Shown here piece after piece: positions 56,993 through 64,000 of a stretch of 64,000 bases of DNA. Made by a program: the position numbers and the translations under genes. The notes beneath the pieces are model-generated. The model was not told the DNA's origin. It did no database searches and saw nothing but the letters and a program-made list of their open reading frames with translations. The stretch's first letter is position 1; each line of letters starts with the position of its first letter. This DNA is from Planctomycetota bacterium. Its GTDB lineage: Bacteria; Planctomycetota; UBA11346. The DNA lies in contig JACDEI010000006.1 in the NCBI GenBank assembly GCA_013816485.1, positions 1,139 through 65,138 of the forward strand, read 5' to 3'.

Positions 56993-57889
56993 CTAGTCAG
57001 AAATGCCAGGTGTGCCCAAGGCGCTAGTTATCGATCGGTCGGTGTACGTCCAAACGAATTGATTACAGCCCAATCCGCCACCGGCCGTGACCTGGACGTC
57101 CAGATCGAAACTCCGTTCTCGCGCCCAACGCACCAGTTCCTTAGGGCTGGCGACCTCGAAGGGATAACCGCCCACCCAATCCACCACGTCGTGCCATGCG
57201 GACATGCCGCGATTGCGACCATAACCCCGCCACGTGCGCAACGGATTCCCGGTCAGCGTGTCGATGATCAAACGCGGACCCCACAGACGGACGAAACACG
57301 GCACGATGACCAACCAACGCAGGAATCGCGGACAGGCGCAGTAGGTCCGCTTGATCCGATGCCAGATCCGGCTGCGGATCCCCTGATCATTGTAGAGCGC
57401 CAAGAACAACCGCCCGCCCGGTTTGACCACCGCAGCCGTGTGGTCCATCGCCTGCCACATTGATCCAGTATGATGCAACACACCCCAGGAATAGACCACA
57501 TCGAAGATGCCGAGTCCGGTCAGCCATGCACGATCGAGCACGGATCCTTGCAGCACCTGCCACGTCGGATCCTCCGGAAAATAACGACGACGTAGTTCTT
57601 CGGTGCAGGCAACGGATTGCGGATCGTAGTCAAAGCTCACCACCGATGCGCCCAATCGACGAGCGGCCAGACTCGACAAGCCGCTGCCGGAACCGACATC
57701 CAGAAAGGTGCGTCCGATCAGATCACGGACACCGAGCATGTCCCGCAGCGCTTGTTCGGCGACCGCGATCCGCTCGTCGTTCAGCCGAGAGAGAAACGCC
57801 GTCCAGTTGGCGCCAAACGCAAAACGTTCGCCCGCGACGATCTCGCGGGCGTGGGCATTGGTTGACGTTGATGGGGATTCCGTGGTCAT
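56993..57889 (-). CDS. Class I SAM-dependent methyltransferase
   Basis: 298 aa, start ATG 57889. GRTFLDVGSGSGLSSLAARR (motif I), VVSFDYDPQSVACTEELRRR, FDVVYSWGVLHHTGSMWQAM and VVKPGGRLFLALYNDQGIRS. Length and motif order agree with the methyltransferase at 50973. The start lies 30 bp from a 147-bp direct repeat (57920-58066) that also flanks the far side of ATPase 2. Confidence 0.9.
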   Translation of the reverse strand: MTTESPSTSTNAHAREIVAGERFAFGANWTAFLSRLNDERIAVAEQALRDMLGVRDLIGRTFLDVGSGSGLSSLAARRLGASVVSFDYDPQSVACTEELRRRYFPEDPTWQVLQGSVLDRAWLTGLGIFDVVYSWGVLHHTGSMWQAMDHTAAVVKPGGRLFLALYNDQGIRSRIWHRIKRTYCACPRFLRWLVIVPCFVRLWGPRLIIDTLTGNPLRTWRGYGRNRGMSAWHDVVDWVGGYPFEVASPKELVRWARERSFDLDVQVTAGGGLGCNQFVWTYTDRSITSALGTPGISD

Positions 57890-58258
57890 GGTTGAGGTTT
57901 TCAGCGGACGCGTGCTGGGGATTCAATAAACGACATACGCATTTCTAAGATTGGCGGATTGTCAGCATTGGCGGGGAGTACGAAGTCAGAGCACGGTGGG
58001 ATGGTTGTGGGCGGGGGAATTGGTTACTGGCTCGGGAGGCGGATGACTGGCATCAGATTGCCACGGGCGGGCCAGTGGCCCGCGGTCCCAGGGGCGGACA
58101 ACCGGATTGCCACGGGCGGGCCAGTGGCCCGCGGTCCCAGGGGCGGATGACTGGCATCAGATTGCCACGACGACCGCGCGGGCGAGCCGCCCACGCCCCC
58201 AGGGGGAAGGCTGGATTGCCACGGGCGGGCCAGTGGCCCGCGGTCCCATCGGGGGTGG
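57890..58258. repeat. Direct repeat copy and palindrome array, left of ATPase 2
   Basis: 57920-58066 is the first copy of a 147-bp direct repeat (second at 59568-59714, about six differences). 58050-58255 holds four palindromic units beginning ATTGCCACG, with cores GCGGGCCAGTGGCCCGC or GCGGGCGAGCCGCCCACGC and CCCAGGGG ends. No gene seen. Confidence 0.88.
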
Positions 58259-59455
58259 TCACCCGTTGGGTTCCCACGCCGCCGCCACGGCATCGACCGT
58301 GTGCCAGGGTGCAAAATGCACCTGCTGCACGTGATGATCATCAGGCCCCAGGTGAAATACGGTGCTGCCCACCACGCGATCGCCGGCCAATTCGGCGAAA
58401 CGCCGCTGCGCCTGGGCATCATCGGGACGTGGCGAGGTGGTGGCCTTGATCTCGGCAGTGATCAGGGAACGACCACGTTCGAGCACTAGGTCGACTTCCA
58501 GGCCATCGTGGCTGCGCCACCAATAGAGGGTGTCGGTGCGCAGTCCGCGGTGCCGCCGGGCCTTGATCACTTCGGCCACTATCCAGTTTTCGCTCAGCGG
58601 GCCCCACGACGGATGTCCTGCCAGATCCTGGGGGGTTGCGATGCCCAGCAGTCGGCAGGCCAATCCGGTATCGAGCAGGTAGAGCTTGGGATGTTTCACT
58701 ACCCGCTTGCCCAGGTTGGCGTGATGCGGTGGCAACAGGTGGACAATGTAGCCGGCGACCAATACCGACAGCCAACCGCGCGCGGTCTTGGCGTCGATGC
58801 CCAGTTCGCCCGCCATCGCTGCGACATTCAATGATTGTCCGACGCGCGTCGCGCACAGGCGCAAAAAGGCGCTGAAACGCACCAGATCACGGACCGCAGT
58901 CAGCGCGCGCACATCCCGTTCCAGGTAGGTCGCCAGGTAATCACCCAACCAGCGGGCCGGCTCGACCGCGCGGTCGTACAGGGGCGGATACCCACCAGTC
59001 CAGATCGCGTGCGCCGCATCGATGGCCTGGAAGTTGTGGGCGCGTCCCACCGCCGCCAGTTCCGCATGGCTGAAGGGCATCAGCTCCAGCAACGCGGCGC
59101 GACCGGCGAGGCTTTGCGTCACCTGATCAAGCACCATGTACTGCTGCGAGCCGGTCAGCACCCAACGTCCCATCTGGCGATCGGCATCGACGATGCCCTG
59201 CAACCACGAGGGCAGTTCTGGCGCACGCTGCGCTTCGTCGATCACCGCGCCATGCGGAAATCGCGCCAGCCAGGCACGAGGATCCGCCGCGAACGCCGCA
59301 CGCTCCAGCGGATCCTCTAGGCTGACGTAGGGCCGGTCCGGGAACGCCTGCCGAGCCAAGGTGGTCTTGCCCGCTTGGCGCGGGCCAGTGATCACCAGGA
59401 CCGGGTATCCGGCCGCCAAACGCGGTAGAAGCGGAGCTATAAACCTTGGTATCAT
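58259..59455 (-). CDS. DUF4143-type AAA ATPase 2
   Basis: 398 aa, start ATG 59455. P-loop VL VITGPRQAGKTTLARQAF, Walker B GAVIDEAQRAPELPSWLQGI, LTGSQQYMVLDQVTQSLAGR, then LELMPFSHAEL. DUF4143 region: YLATYLERDVRALTAVRDLV, IDAKTARGWLSVLVAGYIVH, RVVKHPKLYLLDTGLACRLL, ENWIVAEVIKARRHRGL, LEVDLVLERGRSLITAEIKA (PD-(D/E)xK-like). Same architecture as the 43680 ATPase, but only modestly similar. It interrupts the polysaccharide locus between fcl and the methyltransferase and is bracketed by 147-bp direct repeats. Role unknown. Confidence 0.92.
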   Translation of the reverse strand: MIPRFIAPLLPRLAAGYPVLVITGPRQAGKTTLARQAFPDRPYVSLEDPLERAAFAADPRAWLARFPHGAVIDEAQRAPELPSWLQGIVDADRQMGRWVLTGSQQYMVLDQVTQSLAGRAALLELMPFSHAELAAVGRAHNFQAIDAAHAIWTGGYPPLYDRAVEPARWLGDYLATYLERDVRALTAVRDLVRFSAFLRLCATRVGQSLNVAAMAGELGIDAKTARGWLSVLVAGYIVHLLPPHHANLGKRVVKHPKLYLLDTGLACRLLGIATPQDLAGHPSWGPLSENWIVAEVIKARRHRGLRTDTLYWWRSHDGLEVDLVLERGRSLITAEIKATTSPRPDDAQAQRRFAELAGDRVVGSTVFHLGPDDHHVQQVHFAPWHTVDAVAAAWEPNG

Positions 59456-60124
59456 CTGTTGATATGTCTAACTTTGAAATTTAGGATTACAATTCCTGAA
59501 TTTCTGCATGAGCGCTGGTTGAGCGCGGCAAGAGAGCGCGGCAAGAGAGCGCCGACCGAAAACTAGAGGATTCAATAAAGGGCACACGCTTTTCTAAGAT
59601 TGGCGGATTGTCGGCATTGGCGGGGAGTACGAAGTCAGAGGACGGTGGGATGGTTGTGGGCGGGGGAATTGGTTACTGGCTCGGGAGGCGGATGACTGGC
59701 ATCAGATTGCCACGACGACCGCGCGGGCGAGCCGCCCACGCCCCAGGGGGAAGACTGGATTGCCACGGGCGGGCCAGTGGCCCGCGGTCCCAGGGGCGGA
59801 TGACTGACAACTGGATTGCCACGACGACCGCGCGGGCGAGCCGCCCACGCCCCCAGGGGGGAGACTGGATTGCCACGGGCGGGCCAGTGGCCCGCGGTCC
59901 CAGGGAGGCGGACTGACAACTGGATTGCCACGACGACCGCGCGGGCGAGCCGCCCACGCCCCCAGGGGGAAGACTGGATTGCCACGGGCGGGCCAGTGGC
60001 CCGCGGTCCCAGGGGCGGGACTACCGGATTGCCACGGGCGGGCCAGTGGCCCGCGGTCCCAGGGGCGGGACTACTGGATTGCCACGGGCGGGCGGGACGC
60101 CGGCGATCCCAGAGGGATGCGTCG
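59456..60124. repeat. Direct repeat copy and palindrome array, right of ATPase 2
   Basis: 59568-59714 is the second copy of the 147-bp direct repeat. 59705-60119 contains about eight palindromic units alternating between two cores (GCGGGCCAGTGGCCCGC and GCGGGCGAGCCGCCCACGC), each introduced by ATTGCCACG and closed by CCCAGGGG. Spacing is irregular, about 45-60 bp. The 59456-59567 part is AT-richer and should hold the ATPase promoter. Confidence 0.88.
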
Positions 60125-61102
60125 TCAGGGTTCGGAGTGGATGGGATGGGCGGTGGGCTGAGAGATCTGCTGCGACAGAAACCAACGATAGGTCGCGGCC
60201 ATCCCTTCTTTCAACGGGATGCGGGCGGTCCAGCCCGCGGTGCGCAAGCGCGTCACATCCTGGAGTTTCCGCGGCGTGCCATCCGGCTTGCTTTGATCCC
60301 ATGCGATCTGGCCCTGATGGCCCACCACCTCCTGCACCAGCGTCGCCAACGCTGCGACCGAAAGATCCTCACCACATCCGACGTTGACCAGATCTCCGGG
60401 AAACATGCCGGCCTTCACCTGACGCAGGATGAACACGCAGGCCTCCGCCATATCGTCGACGTGCAGGAACTCCCGCCGCGGCGTCCCGCTGCCCCACAGC
60501 ATCACCGGCGCGTTTCCGGCGAGCTTGGCCTCATGGAATTTGCGGATCATCGCCGGCAGCACGTGGGAACTGGTCAGATCGAAGTTGTCCCCTGGGCCAT
60601 ACAGATTGGTCGGCATGGCACTGATGAACTCGGTGCCGTACTGACGATTGCAGTTTTCAACCAGCTTCACGCCGGCGATCTTGGCGATGGCATACGGTTC
60701 GTTGGTCGGTTCCAACACCCCGGTCAGCAGGCAGTCCTCCGGCATCGGCTGGGGTGCGAATTTCGGATAGATGCAGCTCGACCCCAGGAACAGCAGCTTC
60801 TTCACGCCCTGGACCCGTGACGTTTCGATGACGTTGGCGGCCATCAGCAGGTTCTGATGGATGAAGTCATAGCGCCAGGTGTTGTTGGCGACGATGCCAC
60901 CGACCTTGGCGGCGGCGAACAGCACGACGTCGGGTTTTTCCGCGGCAAAGAATGTTTCGACCGCCGCCTGACGACAGAGGTCGAGTTCGGCATGGGAGCG
61001 CGTGACCAGGTTGGTGAAGCCGCGCGCACGCAGCGCCCGTATTAGGGCGGAGCCGACCAAGCCGTGGTGGCCAGCGATATAGATCTTGTCGGAGGGGTTC
61101 AT
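60125..61102 (-). CDS. fcl: GDP-L-fucose synthase
   Basis: 325 aa. Converts GDP-4-keto-6-deoxymannose to GDP-L-fucose (epimerase and NADPH reductase). Seen: YIAGHHGLVGSALIRALRAR (GxxGxxG), VVLFAAAKVGGIVANNTW, LLFLGSSCIYPKFAPQPMPE (catalytic Ser and Cys), EPTNEPYAIAKIAGVKLVEN (YxxxK), PTNLYGPGDNFDLTSSHVLP. Stop near the palindrome array; start 15 bp after the gmd stop, so transcribed with gmd. Confidence 0.97.
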   Translation of the reverse strand: MNPSDKIYIAGHHGLVGSALIRALRARGFTNLVTRSHAELDLCRQAAVETFFAAEKPDVVLFAAAKVGGIVANNTWRYDFIHQNLLMAANVIETSRVQGVKKLLFLGSSCIYPKFAPQPMPEDCLLTGVLEPTNEPYAIAKIAGVKLVENCNRQYGTEFISAMPTNLYGPGDNFDLTSSHVLPAMIRKFHEAKLAGNAPVMLWGSGTPRREFLHVDDMAEACVFILRQVKAGMFPGDLVNVGCGEDLSVAALATLVQEVVGHQGQIAWDQSKPDGTPRKLQDVTRLRTAGWTARIPLKEGMAATYRWFLSQQISQPTAHPIHSEP

Positions 61103-61117
61103 CGCGAAGGTCCCTGA

Positions 61118-62242
61118 TCAATCCTGGGGCGAGTTGACGGTAAAGCCGTGGTCGCGCGCCAAGGCATCACGACGGGCCTCGATCAGATCGGCGGCGACCA
61201 TCTCGTGGGCCAGTTGCTTGACGGTGGTGCGCGACTTCCAGCCGAGTTTCTTGTGCGCCTTGCTCGGATCGCCCAGCAGCGTCTCGACCTCGGTCGGGCG
61301 GAAGTACCTGGGATCGACGGCAACGATGGTGGCACCGGTCTGGGGATTGATGCCCTTCATCTTGACGCCCGTGCCGCTCCAGCGGATCGGCAGCTTGGCC
61401 GCTTGGCAGGCGAGTTCGACAAACGCCTGCACCGAGATTTGTTTGCCGGTGGCGATGACAAAGTCCTCAGCTTTTTTCTGCTGTAACATCAACCACTGCA
61501 TTTCGACGTAGTCCTTGGCATGACCCCAGTCGCGCAGCGCGTCCAGGTTGCCCAGGTACAGGCATTCTTGCAGACCGAGCGCAATGCGCGCGATCGCACG
61601 GGTGATCTTGCGCGTGACGAAGGTTTCACCGCGACGCGGCGATTCATGATTGAAGAGGATGCCGTTGCAGGCGTAGATGCCGTAGGCTTCCCGGTAGTTC
61701 ACCGTGATCCAATAGGCGTAAAGCTTGGCACAGGCATAGGGCGAACGCGGGTAGAACGGCGTGGTTTCGCGCTGGGGGGTTTCCTGCACCAGGCCGTACA
61801 GCTCGCTGGTGGACGCCTGATAGAACCGGGTTTTTTTAGTCAGGCCAAGGATGCGGATGGCTTCGAGCAGCCGCAGGGTGCCGATCCCGTCGATGTCGGC
61901 GGTATATTCCGGTTGAGCGAACGACACCGCCACATGGCTCATCGCCCCCAGGTTGTAGATCTCGTCGGGTTGCACTTCCTGCACGATGCGCACCAGATTC
62001 CCGGAATCGGACAAGTCACCGTAGTGCAGGTGCAGGCGGCGGCCTTTGTCCTGCGGACCCTGGTAGATGTGATCGATGCGGTCGGTATTGAACGACGATG
62101 CCCGGCGTTTTATGCCATGGACTTCGTACCCTTTTTCGAGCAACAGCTCAGCGAGGTACGAACCGTCCTGACCGGTGATGCCGGTGATGAGGGCCGTGCG
62201 CCGGTTACTTTTGGCGGATTTTTTTTTCGCAGAGGTGGTCAT
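61118..62242 (-). CDS. gmd: GDP-mannose 4,6-dehydratase
   Basis: 374 aa. First step to GDP-L-fucose. [20 protein letters not shown] (NADP-binding), [77 protein letters not shown] (catalytic Thr/Ser-Glu), [20 protein letters not shown] (YxxxK) and [21 protein letters not shown]-terminus has a short Lys-rich lead ([15 protein letters not shown]). Directly upstream of fcl. Confidence 0.97.
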   Translation of the reverse strand: MTTSAKKKSAKSNRRTALITGITGQDGSYLAELLLEKGYEVHGIKRRASSFNTDRIDHIYQGPQDKGRRLHLHYGDLSDSGNLVRIVQEVQPDEIYNLGAMSHVAVSFAQPEYTADIDGIGTLRLLEAIRILGLTKKTRFYQASTSELYGLVQETPQRETTPFYPRSPYACAKLYAYWITVNYREAYGIYACNGILFNHESPRRGETFVTRKITRAIARIALGLQECLYLGNLDALRDWGHAKDYVEMQWLMLQQKKAEDFVIATGKQISVQAFVELACQAAKLPIRWSGTGVKMKGINPQTGATIVAVDPRYFRPTEVETLLGDPSKAHKKLGWKSRTTVKQLAHEMVAADLIEARRDALARDHGFTVNSPQD

Positions 62243-62602
62243 GAGTGGTCAAAGCTCCAGGCCGGATGGTCGCACGTGCGCGGGATATCGTTTGAGGGAG
62301 GGCTGCGGGCAGCTGGGGAAAACCGCAGCAGGATTGCCACGGGCGGGACAGCGGCTAACGGCCTTAGGGGCGGACTACTGGGATGGCCACGGGCAGGCTG
62401 AAGTCCAATGCTGTTCAGCGAAACCGGACGAACACTGCATTTTTCACCATTATGGCACGACTAAGACCCGACGGGGAGCGCGGGAAATCTATTCCGACAG
62501 GGCTTTTTCCTGGTTCTTCTCGCTTCGAGCCTTCGTGGTGAACAATCTGATTCGTTAGCCTAACAGCATTGGCTTGAAGCCTGCGGTCCCAGGGGAGCGG
62601 GA
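62243..62602. repeat. Gap with palindromic remnants
   Basis: 360 bp. Contains GGATTGCCACGGGCGGG-type palindrome pieces at 62328-62400, a TTAGCCTAACAGCATTGG segment (62557-62574) matching the inverted-repeat element at 43118-43290, and a CCTGCGGTCCCAGGGG end. No gene seen; the gmd promoter lies here. Confidence 0.7.
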
Positions 62603-63910
62603 CTACAGGCGCCAGGTGGTCAGGCCGCTGTGGCTGAGGGTTTCGCGGTCGAACACGCCTTTGAGATCCAGGCACGGCGCGCCGGTGCCTACCGCGGTCG
62701 CGAGCATCGCCGGGGTCAGTGCGCGGATCTGGCGGTGCGCGACGGCGATGATGACGGCGTCGGCGCGCGGCAGCGGTGCGAGTGGGATCAGATCGATGCC
62801 GTACTCGTGTTTCGCCTCGGCCGCGTCGGCGACCGGATCGCACACCACCGGCTCGGCACCGAAGCGGCGCAGTTCATTGATGACATCGACCACACGCGTG
62901 TTGCGTACGTCGGGCACGTCTTCTTTGAAGGTCAGGCCCAGCACCAGCACCCGTGCGCCCTTCACCGGACGATCGGCAGCGATCAGCAGGCGCACACATT
63001 CCTGCGCGACCCACAGTCCCATGCTGTCGTTGATGCGGCGACCGGCGAGGATGACTTCTGGATGGTATCCGACCTCGGCCGCTTTGTGCGTTAGGTAATA
63101 CGGATCGACGCCGATGCAGTGGCCGCCGACCAGGCCGGGACGGAAGGGCAGGAAGTTCCACTTGGTGCCGGCGGCCTCCAGCACGTCGAGCGTGTCGATG
63201 CCCAGGCGGTGGAAGATCAGCGCCAGTTCGTTAATCAGTGCGATGTTGAGATCGCGCTGGGTGTTTTCGATGATCTTCGCTGCTTCGGCCACGCGCACGC
63301 TGGCGGCGCGGAAGACGCCAGCGGCGATCGCCGCGCCATAAAGGCCGGCGACCAGATCGAGTGTCGCGGCGTCGCTGCCACTGACGACCTTGCGGATTTT
63401 TTCGACCGTGCGTTCCTTGTCGCCGGGGTTGATGCGTTCGGGACTGTAGCCGTAGGTGAAACCGCTGCCGGCGGTGAGGCCGCTTTCGCGTTCGATCAGT
63501 GGGATGCAGACCTCTTCCGTCGCGCCGGGATACACCGTGCTTTCGAACACCACTACCGCACCCGGGCGGAGGTTGCGTCCGACCGTGGTACTGGCACCGA
63601 TCAGCGGGGTGAAGTCCGGACGTTTCACCGCATCAATCGGTGTCGGTACCGCGACGATGACGACCGCGGCGTCACGCAGACGCGCGGCGTCTGCGGTCAG
63701 CTCGATGCCGCTGGCCAGCAGCACGGCGGCCTCGACCTCGCGGGTGTCGTCCTGGCCTGCACGCAACCGGGCGACCTTCGCCTGGTTGATGTCAAAACCG
63801 ATGACACGGAATTTTTTCGCCAGACACACAGCGAGCGGCAGCCCGACGTAGCCCAGGCCGATGACCGCAATGGGCACCCGGCGTTCGAGGAGATCAGTGA
63901 GTGGGGTCAT
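62603..63910 (-). CDS. UDP-N-acetylhexosamine dehydrogenase (WbpA/TviB type)
   Basis: 435 aa. Nucleotide-sugar dehydrogenase oxidising a 6-OH to carboxylate with two NAD. IAVIGLGYVGLPLAVCLAKK (Rossmann), VVIVAVPTPIDAVKRPDFTP, FESTVYPGATEEVCIPLIER, YSPERINPGDKERTVEKIRK (ERINPGD is typical of UDP-GlcNAc/GalNAc 6-dehydrogenases such as WbpA/TviB), ENTQRDLNIALINELALIFH, PGLVGGHCIGVDPYYL with the catalytic Cys near residue 270, LGLTFKEDVPDVRNTRVVDV. Probably supplies a UDP-HexNAc-uronic acid to the polymer. First gene of the leftward locus. Confidence 0.93.
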   Translation of the reverse strand: MTPLTDLLERRVPIAVIGLGYVGLPLAVCLAKKFRVIGFDINQAKVARLRAGQDDTREVEAAVLLASGIELTADAARLRDAAVVIVAVPTPIDAVKRPDFTPLIGASTTVGRNLRPGAVVVFESTVYPGATEEVCIPLIERESGLTAGSGFTYGYSPERINPGDKERTVEKIRKVVSGSDAATLDLVAGLYGAAIAAGVFRAASVRVAEAAKIIENTQRDLNIALINELALIFHRLGIDTLDVLEAAGTKWNFLPFRPGLVGGHCIGVDPYYLTHKAAEVGYHPEVILAGRRINDSMGLWVAQECVRLLIAADRPVKGARVLVLGLTFKEDVPDVRNTRVVDVINELRRFGAEPVVCDPVADAAEAKHEYGIDLIPLAPLPRADAVIIAVAHRQIRALTPAMLATAVGTGAPCLDLKGVFDRETLSHSGLTTWRL

Positions 63911-64000
63911 GGGGTGGGAATGATTGGCCGAGAAGACCTAGGGATAAGTAGGAAAGCGCAGAAGCCGCTGGTCAGCGGGTTGGCGGTGTCTGTTTGCCAA

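Noticed and set aside
58050-60119. CRISPR-like array
   Set aside because: Units repeat at irregular 45-60 bp spacing, are GC palindromes themselves, and have no unique spacers; no cas genes nearby.

Overview
The window (about 62% G+C by eye) reads like a chromosome segment of a Planctomycetota or closely related PVC bacterium. The best evidence is the paired DUF1501 and PSD1/planctomycete-cytochrome-c-domain genes (14856-19153), together with Tat-type secreted sugar isomerase and Gfo/Idh/MocA oxidoreductase genes, a Ser/Thr kinase-ATPase fusion, FmdB-type zinc-ribbon and SEC-C proteins, and many GC-rich extragenic palindromes. Species cannot be named from sequence alone.

Layout. 22-975: HTH protein. 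1317-8142: a + strand tRNA array with about 28 tRNA-like genes covering most amino acids (no Ser, no ordinary Tyr, no clear initiator), separated by palindromic repeats and including one HNH endonuclease gene, one broken SEC-C gene and a structured RNA candidate of about 400 nt. 8188-14112: serine hydrolase, sugar isomerase, beta-propeller and MalY/PatB genes. 14133-14207: a conventional tRNA-Asn. 14307-31795: SEC-C protein, PSD1/DUF1501 pair, kinase-ATPase, MpaB-like oxygenase, ClC transporter, oxidoreductase, epimerase, Dxs. 31878-36275: an Ig-like secreted protein with PurQ, a DUF1573-like protein, BioD and the zinc ribbon. 36380-37008: vapBC. 37363-41282: groEL1-groES-groEL2. 41550-43092: hipB plus a split hipA, matching the hipBST type. 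43680-63910: a leftward exopolysaccharide locus (UDP-sugar dehydrogenase, gmd, fcl, methyltransferases, MurJ-like flippase, glycosyltransferases, EpsG-like polymerase, AsnB, polyprenyl-phosphate sugar transferase) invaded at two places by DUF4143-type ATPase genes.

The most unusual content is in the tRNA array. Four tRNA genes (Pro-CGG, Gly-TCC, Thr-CGT, Leu-CAG) carry the same 21-nt insert (AAG plus an 18-nt palindrome) after the first T of the T-loop. Two others (Gly-GCC, Thr-GGT) carry a related insert of about 84 nt that folds as a three-way junction and shows a compensatory base-pair change between the copies. Thr-CGT has a second, UUCG-capped insert between acceptor and D arms, Leu-CAG has a tandem 8-nt expansion, and one GTT tRNA has a long GNRA-capped variable arm. 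Either these are spliced or tolerated insertions, or the array is a decaying second tRNA set; the sequence does not decide which.

The second notable pattern is that each DUF4143 ATPase gene lies between direct repeats: about 80 bp copied from the end of a sugar-transferase gene for one, and about 147 bp of intergenic DNA for the other.
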